From NCBI GenBank assembly GCA_934234005.1, contig CAKQHC010000037.1:1-13240 (forward strand): 13,240 bases of DNA, in the 5' to 3' direction. This stretch comes from an uncultured Methanomassiliicoccales archaeon. Its GTDB lineage: Archaea; Thermoplasmatota; Thermoplasmata; Methanomassiliicoccales; Methanomethylophilaceae. The notes below the pieces were generated by a model that saw only the letters and a list, made by a program, of their open reading frames with translations, did no database searches and had not been told where the DNA came from. A program made the position numbers and the translations under genes. Shown here in pieces: positions 6,253-13,240 of the stretch. The number at the start of each line of letters is the position of its first letter. The stretch's first letter is position 1.

Positions 6253-6419
6253 CAGCCGACTACCTCAAGGATCTCGCCTTTGATCTCTCCGACGCCGCCC
6301 TGAGGGACGATGAGGGTAGATCCGCAAACGTTGCATGTAACTTTGGTTGCGGCTTTTCTGAAGCCGATCTGCTCGTTTGCACAGTCGGGGCATTTAATCT
6401 TGATGAAATCTCCGGTCAT
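6252..6419 (-). CDS. rps27e: 30S ribosomal protein eS27
   Basis: A 55-residue zinc-ribbon protein: CPDC (Cys10, Cys13) and CNVCG (Cys29, Cys32), with the family's IKCPDCANEQIGFRKAATKV and TLIVPQGG stretches. It is a component of the archaeal small ribosomal subunit. The frame remains open 25 codons upstream, but the ATG at 6417-6419 is the start: it is preceded by a good ribosome-binding sequence (GGAGTGAT), and the upstream part would overlap the L44e gene in another frame. The gene lies five bases after the L44e stop codon. Confidence 0.96.
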   Translation of the reverse strand: MTGDFIKIKCPDCANEQIGFRKAATKVTCNVCGSTLIVPQGGVGEIKGEILEVVG

Positions 6420-6424
6420 GGTAA

Positions 6425-6703
6425 TCACTCCGTAAGCTCGAACTTCTTCGCGCGAATGCAGGGTGCGAGATTGGCCTTTTTGCAGGTAGTGCATCTGTAT
6501 CTGAGGTTGATCCTCTTTGTGGGCTTCTCTCTTCCTTCGGGCTTAGGCCTGGGGAAACCTCCGTAACCTGCGGTTACTTTTCTGAATCTCCTCTGACCCC
6601 ATTTGAGTTCGCTGGCCTTCTTTTTCTTGACCCTCTCGACCTCCTGAACGGTATGGGTCTTGCAAGAGGGACAGTATCTTTTGATTGTCCTGGGCATTTT
6701 CAT
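6425..6703 (-). CDS. rpl44e: 50S ribosomal protein eL44
   Basis: A 92-residue basic protein with the eL44/L36a zinc-binding cysteines CPSC (Cys11, Cys14) and CTTC (Cys71, Cys74), and the family's central stretch KKKASELKWGQRRFRKVTAG and FPRPKPEGREKPTKRINLRY. It sits near the E site of the large ribosomal subunit. The start at 6701-6703 has a clear ribosome-binding sequence (AAGGTGAA) five bases upstream; an in-frame GTG at 6712 overlaps that sequence and is unlikely to be used. It is the first gene of the operon rpl44e-rps27e-eif2a-nop10-PAC2. Confidence 0.96.
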   Translation of the reverse strand: MKMPRTIKRYCPSCKTHTVQEVERVKKKKASELKWGQRRFRKVTAGYGGFPRPKPEGREKPTKRINLRYRCTTCKKANLAPCIRAKKFELTE

Positions 6704-6745
6704 GATATTCACCTTGAAATGAATCGGAACGTGCTAGTACGAAGT

Positions 6746-6755
6746 CATATAAAAA
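6746..6755 (-). promoter_or_regulatory. TATA box of the rpl44e operon
   Basis: The minus strand reads TTTTTATATG within an AT-rich block (6744-6760). Transcription would start near 6725, giving a leader of about 20 bases that includes the AAGGTGAA ribosome-binding sequence of rpl44e. Confidence 0.6.
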
Positions 6756-6866
6756 TATAATTAACAGACAATCTATCTTATCTCTTATTTTCCCTTATTA
6801 TAAAGAGTGTTCCGCATACATGTTTTGCCGACGGGAATCATTTCCAAAATCTGCATAGATGTTTGA

Positions 6867-6889
6867 ACATAAATTCAGATATTTTATGT
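6867..6889. repeat. Inverted repeat ACATAAA-N9-TTTATGT, possible operator
   Basis: Perfect 7-base arms at 6867-6873 and 6883-6889, in the 240-base AT-rich gap between the divergent rpl44e operon and the winged-helix regulator gene. It lies about 75 bases upstream of the regulator's start and could be an autoregulatory site, though repeats of this size arise by chance in AT-rich DNA. Confidence 0.25.
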
Positions 6890-6931
6890 ACATTTAACTA
6901 ACAAAAACCGTTTTTAATACCTTTTATAACA

Positions 6932-6946
6932 TAATTTTAAATATAT
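6932..6946 (+). promoter_or_regulatory. TATA box of the winged-helix regulator gene
   Basis: TTTTAAATATATTTT is centred about 27 bases before the ATG at 6966, which predicts a leaderless or nearly leaderless transcript. This fits the absence of a ribosome-binding sequence. Confidence 0.5.
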
Positions 6947-6965
6947 TTTGTATAATCGTCAATTA

Positions 6966-7352
6966 ATGTCTGAAGAAGGTGGCAGAGGTCTTGAAGCATT
7001 GGTCCGTTCCGGAGTCAGCCGTTCGGCCGCCAAGGTTCTGCTTTACATAGCGATGGAAGGAGAGGCACAAGCATCGGAGATAGAACACGATATATGTTTG
7101 GGGCAATCGGGGGTGTCGGGAGCCATACGCGAACTGAGTCAGTACGGCTGGTTGCATGTTACTGTAATCTCCCAGCAGACAAAGGGCCGTCCCAGACATA
7201 TATACCGCTTGTCCAAACCGTTTGACGAGATAGTCGATGACGTGGAAGAGATGGAGGAAAAAAGGATTAAAGCCATCAGATCCGGGTTGGAGGACTTAAG
7301 AAAAATGAAGATGCCGGAACCCTGCGGTATGCAGGCGTCCGACGCCTTCTGA
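6966..7352 (+). CDS. Winged-helix transcriptional regulator (COG3355/TrmB-MarR-like)
   Basis: A 128-residue protein. Residues 8-90 form a winged helix: LEALVRSGVSRSAAKVLLYI, ASEIEHDICLGQSGVSGAIRELSQYGWLHV as helix-turn-helix, then the wing TKGRPRHIYRLSKP. The last third (about 85-117) is a charged helix that probably forms a coiled-coil dimer. No ligand-binding domain or cysteine cluster is visible, so the signal is unknown. The ATG at 6966 is preferred to an in-frame TTG at 6948 because the latter overlaps the promoter. The stop codon is six bases from the end of the convergent rpiA gene. Confidence 0.85.
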   Translation: MSEEGGRGLEALVRSGVSRSAAKVLLYIAMEGEAQASEIEHDICLGQSGVSGAIRELSQYGWLHVTVISQQTKGRPRHIYRLSKPFDEIVDDVEEMEEKRIKAIRSGLEDLRKMKMPEPCGMQASDAF

Positions 7353-7358
7353 TCAGGT

Positions 7359-8048
7359 TTACTGGTTCATTCTTTCGATGCTTCCGTCCTGTTTGCAGAC
7401 AATGACATCGAAGGCAGTGTTGAGGAACAGTCCGTTCTCCACAACACCGGGTATTATGTCCATTCTGGATTCCAGGAAGAACGGCTGGGAAATGCTCTCG
7501 AACCTGCAGTCATAGATGTAGTTGCCGCCGTCCGTGACGAAAGGCTGTCCGTCTTTCATCCTCAACACTGCATTGCATCCCTGTTTTTCCAGTGCATATT
7601 TTGTGTGTTCGTGTCCGAATTTCAGTACCTCGACCGGGAGCGGCGATTTGGTACCCAGCACATCCACGAGTTTGGATTCGTCCACTACGATAATCTCCTT
7701 GACAGTGGCCGCGGCAACAATTTTCTCTCTGAGGAGTGCGCCTCCCAGCCCTTTAATCAACTGCATTTTGGGATCCACTTCGTCGGCACCGTCGATGGTA
7801 ACGTCAAGTTTGTCTACTTCGTCCAAATCCACGACTTTGATACCGCATTCTTTGGCCAATTCTTCGCTCTGAACGGAGGTTGCGACACAGGTGAGGTCAT
7901 ATCCCTGCGATACAAGTTCTCCTATCTTCTTTATCGCGAAGTATGCTGTCGAACCCGTACCGAGTCCAACGTTCATTCCATCTTTCACATACGTTTCAAC
8001 AGCGGTTTCTGCTACGAGTTTCTTCATGGATTTCTGGTCTAACGGCAT
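7359..8048 (-). CDS. rpiA: Ribose-5-phosphate isomerase A
   Basis: A 229-residue enzyme that interconverts ribose 5-phosphate and ribulose 5-phosphate, supplying ribose for nucleotides. Family motifs are intact: GLGTGSTA (residues 28-35) for phosphate binding, DGADEVD (86-92) with the two active-site aspartates, KGLGGALLREK (99-109) with the catalytic Lys99 and Glu108 by comparison with the E. coli enzyme, and VTDGGNYIYD (about 171-180). Length matches the family. It diverges from the dph6-like gene across 117 bases and converges with the winged-helix regulator. Confidence 0.97.
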   Translation of the reverse strand: MPLDQKSMKKLVAETAVETYVKDGMNVGLGTGSTAYFAIKKIGELVSQGYDLTCVATSVQSEELAKECGIKVVDLDEVDKLDVTIDGADEVDPKMQLIKGLGGALLREKIVAAATVKEIIVVDESKLVDVLGTKSPLPVEVLKFGHEHTKYALEKQGCNAVLRMKDGQPFVTDGGNYIYDCRFESISQPFFLESRMDIIPGVVENGLFLNTAFDVIVCKQDGSIERMNQ

Positions 8049-8098
8049 GGTATCGCTTCACAGGGACGTCTGTCCGTGCGGTTACTACGGGCGCTGTG

Positions 8099-8110
8099 TT
8101 ATTAATATTT
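8099..8110 (-). promoter_or_regulatory. TATA-like box of rpiA
   Basis: The minus strand reads AAATATTAATAA, about 55 bases before the rpiA ATG at 8048, predicting a start near 8078 and a leader of about 30 bases. It lies in the gap shared with the divergent gene at 8166. Confidence 0.4.
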
Positions 8111-8165
8111 CCGAAAGAGGCTCGGTGAACACGGGGTTTAAGTCGGATATGCGTATGTTCCCGTC

Positions 8166-8831
8166 ATGAGGCTAGCATCCCTGTATTCGGGCGGAAAGGA
8201 CTCTACGTTCGCATTGTATCTCGCAGAGCAGATGGGACACGACGTACCGTATCTCGTAAACATAATGCCGGAGGACGAAGCATCATGGATATTCCACACC
8301 CCGAATCTGTCCGTGGTTCCTTTGATGGCCGAGTCTATGGGCAAAAAGCTGGTTACGGCACCCAGCACCGGAAGCGAAGAGGGAGATATGGACGGTTTGC
8401 GCAGGGCTCTGGAAGGTTTGGATGTGGAAGGGGTTGTTACAGGCGCGTTGTGGTCAGACTACCAATGGGACCGCATGAACCTGGTATGCGGGGATTTGGG
8501 TCTCAAAGTAATAACTCCGATGTGGCGCAAAGATCAGGATATGATGATGGATCAAATGCTGGATGCCGGTATACGCGCAGTTATCGTGGGATGCTTCGCG
8601 GAAGGTCTGGACGAGAGCTGGCTCGGAAGAGAAATCGATCGCGCTGCAGTGGCGGAACTCAAAGAACTGCGTAAGAAGTACGGAATCAGCATTATGGGAG
8701 AAGGAGGGGAATACGAGTCCATGACTTTGTGGTCTCCCATGCACAGCAAAGAACTGCGCATAGATTCCTCGGAAGTTTCATGGACCCGCGGTTCAGGTAC
8801 GCTTAGGGTGACGTCTGCGTCCCTGTTTTAA
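8166..8831 (+). CDS. dph6: Diphthine-ammonia ligase (Dph6-like, PP-loop ATPase)
   Basis: A 221-residue protein of the ATP pyrophosphatase family. The PP-loop SGGKDS is at residues 8-13, [16 protein letters not shown] at about 93-108, and the family-specific GEGGEYES at 178-185. This combination marks the archaeal/eukaryal enzyme that performs the last step of diphthamide synthesis: ATP-dependent amidation of diphthine on elongation factor 2. Length agrees with archaeal members. No ribosome-binding sequence is visible; a weak TTTAAG at 8137-8142 could serve as TATA for a leaderless transcript. Its last 29 bases overlap the end of the convergent copA gene. Confidence 0.92.
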   Translation: MRLASLYSGGKDSTFALYLAEQMGHDVPYLVNIMPEDEASWIFHTPNLSVVPLMAESMGKKLVTAPSTGSEEGDMDGLRRALEGLDVEGVVTGALWSDYQWDRMNLVCGDLGLKVITPMWRKDQDMMMDQMLDAGIRAVIVGCFAEGLDESWLGREIDRAAVAELKELRKKYGISIMGEGGEYESMTLWSPMHSKELRIDSSEVSWTRGSGTLRVTSASLF

Positions 8832-11019
8832 GAGCTTTCGGTTCGAAACGCATCATGCGTGCGGCATTTGTCACGACAGATACCGACGACAGAGACATAG
8901 CTGCCGCGGACAGCATAGGCATCATATCTACCAGTCCGTCATAACCGAACAGTACGGGCAGTCCGGCCGCTATGGGTATGCATACGGCGTTGTAACAGAA
9001 CGCAAAAAACAAATTCTCCCTGATATTGCGCAATGTGGCTCTGCCGATTTCCAGGGATGCCGGAACATTCCTCAGATCATCATTCATCAGTACGATGTCA
9101 GCCGATTCCATGGCAATATCGGTACCGGAACCGACGGCTATGCCGATGTCGGCCTGAGTGAGTGCCGGAGCATCGTTGATGCCGTCACCCGTCATAGCCA
9201 CGTGTGCCTGGCCGACCTGCAGTTTCTTCACGATGTCCAATTTGTCGCCGGGTTTTGTTTCGGCATAGACTTCTGTAATTCCAAGTTCGTCCGCAATGCA
9301 TTCAGCAGTCTGTTTGCGGTCTCCCGTGACCATCATGACTCTGAGGCCTTCGTTCTTCATCATAGATACCGATGCGGCACTTTCGGGTCTGATGCGGTCG
9401 GCTATGCCGATTGTTCCCACAAATTCATTGTCGAAAGCGGCATGGACATATGTTCTTCCGTCTTCTTCAAGTCCGTCGTTAGGCACACTGATTCCGTTGG
9501 ATTTCATGAACGAACTGCTTCCGATCAGAACATTTGTACCGTTGACCGAACAAGATACTCCGCCGCCGGTAATGCTGGTAAATTCGGAATGTGCGGGAAT
9601 AGGTACTCCTTTGGATTCCGCATACGATACGATTGCCTTGGCCAGAGGATGTTCGGAATCGGATTCTGCGGCTGCAATTATCCCTATGGATGATTCGTCA
9701 CCGCGGAATGATACAACCTCCGGGCGACCGACAGTGCACGTGCCCGTTTTATCCAGAACAACGGTATCTACCTTGGCTGCGGCTTCTATGGAAGAGGCCG
9801 TTTTGAACAGGATTCCGTGTTTTGATCCGTTTCCGGTTCCTATGACTATGGCCAACGGAGTTGCTAGACCCAGAGCGCACGGACATGAGATGACGAGCAC
9901 GGATATCGCAATGGTCATGGCAAACTGTACGTCCCTGCCGGCAAGCAACCAAGCGATTCCGGAAAACAGTGCAATACACATTACGACCGGTACGAACACG
10001 GCAGCCACGCGGTCGGCCATGTTGGCAACGGGTGCTTTGGTGGATTGGGCCATTTCGACCATTCTGGCAATCTGGAACAGGACGGCATCTTCCCCTGTTT
10101 TTTCAACCTTCGCTTTCATGCTTCCCTGTCCGTTTACCGTCGCACCGTAGATTGTATCGCCCACGGATTTGGTTACGGGGATGCTTTCGCCGGTCAGCAT
10201 AGATTCATCCACCGACGAGGTGCCGTCTATCACGGTTCCGTCGGCCGGAATTTTTTCTCCGGGACGGATTAATACAATGTCGCCTACGACCAAATCCGAA
10301 GAGTTTATTCTGAATTCTTCGCCGTTTCTGATTACGGAAGCTTCCGAAGGAGCCAGGGACAGAAGTTTTCTGAGAGATCCGTTGGTTTCGTGTTTGGATC
10401 TCGCTTCGATGTATTTTCCGATACTTACCAGTGCGATAATCATCGCAGCTCCGTCAAAGCTTAAAGAATGCATCGCATGCATATTTCCGTTCCAGACGAG
10501 GTATGTGTTGTAGATACCAAGTATCATTGATGCTATCGTACTGACGGAAACCAAAGAATCCATTGTAGGATTCTTTGAGAATAGGGCCGGAATGCCTTTT
10601 TTGTAGAAGCGGCGTCCCGCATACAGTACCGGTACCACAAGTACGATTTGAAGCAGACAGAATGCGAATGGATCCAATCCGAGTTCCAGTCCGAACATAT
10701 GGCCCATGGCGATGACCGATAAAGGGATGGCAAACAGAAGAGATATGGCAAGATCTCTTGCCTGTACACGTAAACCTGCCAATTCTTGTTTGTTTGCTTC
10801 GTCACGGTTATCGCTGACTACGGTGTATCCCGCATTGGTTATTGCTTTGATAATTTCTTTTTCTGTTATCGCATCTTCGTTGTAAATTACTGTGGCAGTA
10901 TTCGTTCCGATATTCGCCGAACATGATTCTACGCCGTTGAGATTCTCAACGGCATTATTTATGCGATTCACACAGGCAGCACACGACATGCCGCCGATAC
11001 GGAATGTTTTTGTATTCAT
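8803..11019 (-). CDS. copA: Copper-exporting P1B-type ATPase CopA
   Basis: A 738-residue membrane ATPase. One N-terminal heavy-metal domain with GMSCAAC (residues 10-16) is followed by membrane helices (about 90-200), the actuator motif TGES (276-279), the metal-site CPC (379-381), the phosphorylation motif DKTGT (423-427), the SEHP nucleotide-binding motif (His457-Pro458), GDGINDAP (611-618), and the last helices with YN (676-677) and MSLSS (708-712). CPC with YN and MxxSS is the signature of Cu(I)-specific (P1B-1) pumps, so it should export Cu(I) from the cytoplasm. Its ATG overlaps the copZ stop codon (ATGA). Its 3' end overlaps the convergent dph6-like gene. Confidence 0.97.
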   Translation of the reverse strand: MNTKTFRIGGMSCAACVNRINNAVENLNGVESCSANIGTNTATVIYNEDAITEKEIIKAITNAGYTVVSDNRDEANKQELAGLRVQARDLAISLLFAIPLSVIAMGHMFGLELGLDPFAFCLLQIVLVVPVLYAGRRFYKKGIPALFSKNPTMDSLVSVSTIASMILGIYNTYLVWNGNMHAMHSLSFDGAAMIIALVSIGKYIEARSKHETNGSLRKLLSLAPSEASVIRNGEEFRINSSDLVVGDIVLIRPGEKIPADGTVIDGTSSVDESMLTGESIPVTKSVGDTIYGATVNGQGSMKAKVEKTGEDAVLFQIARMVEMAQSTKAPVANMADRVAAVFVPVVMCIALFSGIAWLLAGRDVQFAMTIAISVLVISCPCALGLATPLAIVIGTGNGSKHGILFKTASSIEAAAKVDTVVLDKTGTCTVGRPEVVSFRGDESSIGIIAAAESDSEHPLAKAIVSYAESKGVPIPAHSEFTSITGGGVSCSVNGTNVLIGSSSFMKSNGISVPNDGLEEDGRTYVHAAFDNEFVGTIGIADRIRPESAASVSMMKNEGLRVMMVTGDRKQTAECIADELGITEVYAETKPGDKLDIVKKLQVGQAHVAMTGDGINDAPALTQADIGIAVGSGTDIAMESADIVLMNDDLRNVPASLEIGRATLRNIRENLFFAFCYNAVCIPIAAGLPVLFGYDGLVDMMPMLSAAAMSLSSVSVVTNAARMMRFEPKALKTGTQTSP

Positions 11020-11237
11020 GAGAACAAACCGTGCTTGACGCTGGCTCTGAATCCTCCGTCAACGACGGCCGAAATCAGTTTTTCGTCCGAGACATTGTCA
11101 TGCATTACGACGGCTGTGCCTTTTTTGAGATTTACATCTACTGATGTGACGCCTGTTACGTTCTCAAGTGCCGTTTTGACGGTCTTCACGCAGCCTTCGC
11201 ACATCATACCCTCAATTTTCAGAGTTGTTTTTGTCAT
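11016..11237 (-). CDS. copZ: Copper chaperone CopZ (heavy-metal-associated domain protein)
   Basis: A 73-residue single-domain protein of the ferredoxin-like HMA fold. The metal loop is GMMCEGC (residues 10-16), followed by the helix [21 protein letters not shown] and the TAVV strand typical of the family. It binds Cu(I) through Cys13 and Cys16 and hands it to CopA, whose gene follows with a 4-base ATGA overlap. The two form a copper-resistance operon. The TATA-like box (11256-11265) predicts an almost leaderless message, and a palindrome overlaps it. Confidence 0.94.
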   Translation of the reverse strand: MTKTTLKIEGMMCEGCVKTVKTALENVTGVTSVDVNLKKGTAVVMHDNVSDEKLISAVVDGGFRASVKHGLFS

Positions 11238-11255
11238 GTATCGGTAATTTGATTA

Positions 11256-11279
11256 CAAATATTTAGTTTAGCCTAAATA
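11256..11279 (-). promoter_or_regulatory. copZA promoter with overlapping palindromic operator
   Basis: A TATA-like box, TAAATATTTG on the minus strand (11256-11265), is overlapped by the perfect inverted repeat TATTTAG (11260-11266), N6, CTAAATA (11273-11279). The spacer itself repeats the half-site (TTTAGC). A repressor bound here would block TBP, as expected for copper-inducible control. No copper-regulator gene (CopY, CsoR or CopR type) is adjacent, so the protein that binds here must be encoded elsewhere. Confidence 0.5.
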
Positions 11280-11356
11280 ACAGTCATTGTGTTTGTAATG
11301 TTTCTGATACGAAAACAGAAGAACGGACACAATTTTAATTCTCAAAAAGGGAATAG

Positions 11357-11536
11357 TTCAATAATCATCGAACTGAGGCATATGAAGATGAAGATTTGGA
11401 AGTCTGTGCGGAGAATGCCGTGAAGCAGATCCACGACAGAAAGTACTACGCGAACATGCACGGAAAAGTTATCCTTGTCGGTTTGGCGTTCTGGGGAAAA
11501 ATTCCGAAGTCTGTCGTTGAGATAAAAGATTGTTGA
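11357..11536 (+). pseudogene. Remnant of a PD-(D/E)XK nuclease domain of a DUF1703-type AAA ATPase
   Basis: A 59-codon open stretch from just after an in-frame TAG (11354-11356) to TGA (11534-11536). Its residues, AENAVKQIHDRKYYANMHGK followed by VILVGLAFWGKIPKSVVEI, match from memory the C-terminal end of the PDDEXK_9 (DUF1703) nuclease-like domain that ends many AAA-ATPase proteins of gut bacteria and archaea: the A..A..QI..+.Y helix, the VILVG strand and the F-x-GK turn. No start codon lies at its head, and an in-frame TAA lies at 11336-11338, so the ATPase part and the nuclease active site are lost. It is gene debris from an accessory element. Confidence 0.6.
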
Positions 11537-11544
11537 TTTAATGG

Positions 11545-11566
11545 ATCCTGCCCGTGAGGGCAGGAT
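11545..11566. terminator. Perfect 9-base hairpin ATCCTGCCC-GTGA-GGGCAGGAT
   Basis: The stem arms at 11545-11553 and 11558-11566 are perfectly complementary around a GTGA loop. It lies between the nuclease remnant and the convergent end of the helicase-nuclease gene (stop at 11573-11575), where a transcription or RNA 3'-end signal for either strand would be useful. No T run follows it on either strand, so it is not a classic intrinsic terminator. Confidence 0.4.
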
Positions 11567-11572
11567 GTTCAT

Positions 11573-13240
11573 TCATGCAGTATCTCTGGGCCATTCGCGT
11601 TCAATGACCGCGATGACTTTTGAAATCTCTTCGTCCGCGTTCTTCCACATTCCCGGCGTCCATACTCTGTGGATTTTCCAGCCTCTGGATTCAAGATATT
11701 TCTGTCTGTGGTAATCTCTTTCTCTTGTCGATGACGACATTTCATACAGGTGGCTGTCGCATTCTATTCCGAGTATATATCTGCCGTTTTGTTTGACGGC
11801 AAGATCTATGCTGTATCCTCCGATACCGACGTTTCTTTCCACAGAATATCCTTTTCTTACCAGTGTATTATACACACGGTCGGCAATCTTTCCGCCGCAC
11901 CCGTTTTCTTTGTCTTTCCATCTGTCCTCTCCGAAGGAATGCAGTATGGTATCCGCCATACCCTTATCTCCGGAACTGATGGCTTTGGCATACTGCAGGT
12001 ATTTCTTGAGGAAACGCGGTCCGTCGTTTTTGGTGTCGCTGACCTGCAGATCCTCGGGTTCGATGGATGTCACGATGACAATCTTGACTTTGGCACGCGA
12101 TATGGCAACATTGAGACGGTTTTCACCGCCGCGGTTGTTCAACCAACCAAACCTTTGCATGAGTTTGCCGTCCTCGTTCTTTGCATAACCGACGGAGAAC
12201 ATGATGACGTCTCTTTCGTCTCCCTGGACGCTTTCGATGTTCTTTATGAACAATCCGACATCTTCACCGTTGTCGAATCTCTTCATTTCGTCCGCGACGG
12301 CCTTTCCGAACACAGGGTCTTTGGCGCATTCTTCGTCGAGAACATCGTTAATCAAATCTCTTTGGGAAGAGTTGAATGTTATTATTCCGACTGTTTCGTT
12401 GTTCTTTCTGGTTGCGAAGAATTTTCTGAGCATTTCGACAATCTTGCGTGCTTCGACCACATTGGATTTGTCAATCCAGGAACCGTTTACTTTCAGTACT
12501 TCTATGGGCGGGCTCGGAGGTTCCTTCACATTGGGCGAAACATACAGCCTTCCGCCGTAGAATGCATAGTTGGAGAATGCAATAAGCTCTTCGTAGCGCG
12601 ATCTGTAGTGGAAGTTGAGCAGAATCGAATCATATCTTGCTCTGGCGAGATCCAGAAGGCTTTCCTCTTCCAAAGCGGCAGTAACGGTATCTTCCAAGTC
12701 TTCGTCGTCGCTGTCGTATTCTATCCTTCCGGTACCGAGCGAAGACGGACGCAGCTGTTTGTGATCGCCTGCAACTACTACCTTCTTGGCACGGTATATT
12801 GAGGGTATTCCCTTTTCGACGTACATCTGCGAGGCCTCGTCAAAAATCAGCATGTCGAAAATACCCATCTTAAGCGGAAGGATTTCGGATACCACTTCCG
12901 GAGTAAGCAGCCATACACGTACCCCTTCGAAAAGCTCGTATCCGTAACGGTCGATGAATTTGTTGAGGCTCCATTTTCTTTTGGATTCTATAATTCTGTT
13001 AATGTCTCCGCGTCTCTTGGATTCGGTGATGTATTTGAGATTATCCTGGAATATTTCTTCCACGCGGTTCTTTGTCAACTCGCGTTTTTCGTTGATTTTT
13101 CTGTCCATGTCCGATATGATGGTATCGAAATCACGAATCTGCTGCAGGACTTCTTTGTGCGAAGCATCGAATCTCTGCAGATGGTCGTTGAGAATCCACT
13201 CATAAATGTTGTCGTTACTGTCGTTCAGAGAACATTTGGA
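11573..13240 (-). CDS. SF1 (Upf1-like, COG1112) helicase with C-terminal Vsr-like endonuclease domain, N-terminus outside window
   Basis: The frame is open from the window edge to a TGA at 11573-11575: 555 codons, of which the last 511 begin at an internal Met at 13108. Helicase motifs, numbered from that Met, are Walker B/motif II FDEASQ (89-94), motif III AGDHKQLRP (113-121), the arginine-rich NFHYRSRYEEL (165-175), VGIITFNSSQRDLI (240-253), motif V ESVQGDERDVI (292-302) and motif VI RLNVAISRAK (331-340). Walker A lies upstream, outside the window. Residues about 402-500 form a Vsr/DUF559-like PD-(D/E)XK domain: SIDLAV (Asp435), LGIECD (Glu449, Asp451), RERDYHRQKYLESRGWKIHRVW. From memory this matches the nuclease domain (REase_MTES_1575) of DUF4011-type helicases. 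Likely a nucleic-acid helicase-nuclease; a defence role is inferred. Confidence 0.9.
   Translation of the reverse strand, partial: SKCSLNDSNDNIYEWILNDHLQRFDASHKEVLQQIRDFDTIISDMDRKINEKRELTKNRVEEIFQDNLKYITESKRRGDINRIIESKRKWSLNKFIDRYGYELFEGVRVWLLTPEVVSEILPLKMGIFDMLIFDEASQMYVEKGIPSIYRAKKVVVAGDHKQLRPSSLGTGRIEYDSDDEDLEDTVTAALEEESLLDLARARYDSILLNFHYRSRYEELIAFSNYAFYGGRLYVSPNVKEPPSPPIEVLKVNGSWIDKSNVVEARKIVEMLRKFFATRKNNETVGIITFNSSQRDLINDVLDEECAKDPVFGKAVADEMKRFDNGEDVGLFIKNIESVQGDERDVIMFSVGYAKNEDGKLMQRFGWLNNRGGENRLNVAISRAKVKIVIVTSIEPEDLQVSDTKNDGPRFLKKYLQYAKAISSGDKGMADTILHSFGEDRWKDKENGCGGKIADRVYNTLVRKGYSVERNVGIGGYSIDLAVKQNGRYILGIECDSHLYEMSSSTRERDYHRQKYLESRGWKIHRVWTPGMWKNADEEISKVIAVIEREWPRDTA

Noticed and set aside
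9296..10150. A 284-codon open frame on the plus strand
   Set aside because: It is antisense to copA, where all P-type ATPase motifs are present; the composition looks like a shadow.
11342..11572. A 76-codon minus-strand frame opposite the nuclease remnant
   Set aside because: The plus strand here carries the recognisable end of a PD-(D/E)XK domain, so the minus frame is its shadow; it also includes the hairpin.
11750..12802. A 350-codon open frame on the plus strand
   Set aside because: It is the exact antisense of the helicase-nuclease gene, whose motifs on the minus strand are unmistakable; the plus-strand product shows no domain.

Overview
The window looks like a chromosomal stretch of a methanogenic archaeon, most likely of the Thermoplasmata/Methanomassiliicoccales type. 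The archaeal signature is a five-gene minus-strand operon (4556-6703) for ribosomal proteins eL44 and eS27, translation factor aIF2-alpha, the H/ACA RNP protein Nop10 and a PAC2-family proteasome-assembly chaperone-like protein. Further archaeal marks are TATA-type promoters with short or absent leaders, an intron-containing tRNA-Tyr and a Dph6-type diphthamide synthase. None of the 18 reading-frame ends I could place uses TAG (13 TGA, 5 TAA), which fits a lineage that reserves TAG for pyrrolysine. The lineage call is an inference; no marker gene in the window settles it.

Layout. 1-225: the C-terminal end of an unrecognised plus-strand gene. 349-2875: a minus-strand group holding an operon of a metallo-beta-lactamase-fold protein with a degenerate metal site and an HxlR regulator, followed by a separately promoted ClC-type anion channel that lacks the gating glutamate. 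3155-3784: a MarC-family membrane protein with a perfect palindrome in its promoter. 3929-4294: a truncated methyltransferase remnant lying just beyond the 3' end of an intron-containing tRNA-Tyr (4379-4490). 4556-6703: the translation/proteasome operon. 6966-7352: a near-leaderless winged-helix regulator, converging on rpiA (7359-8048). rpiA diverges from a diphthine-ammonia ligase gene (8166-8831). 8803-11237: a copZ-copA copper export operon whose promoter is covered by a palindrome. 11357-11536: a remnant of a PD-(D/E)XK nuclease domain. 11573-13240: the C-terminal part of a large SF1 helicase fused to a Vsr-like nuclease, running off the window edge.

How the parts work together. The central block is housekeeping: ribosome components, initiation, rRNA pseudouridylation, proteasome chaperoning, tRNA-Tyr, EF-2 diphthamide modification and the pentose-phosphate isomerase. 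The flanks are stress and accessory functions: copper chaperone and exporter, a possible thiol-sensing HxlR unit, an anion channel, and a helicase-nuclease of the kind often found in defence islands, next to gene debris. No stretch longer than about 300 bases lacks a gene or gene remnant. No CRISPR array, insertion sequence or rRNA gene is visible.
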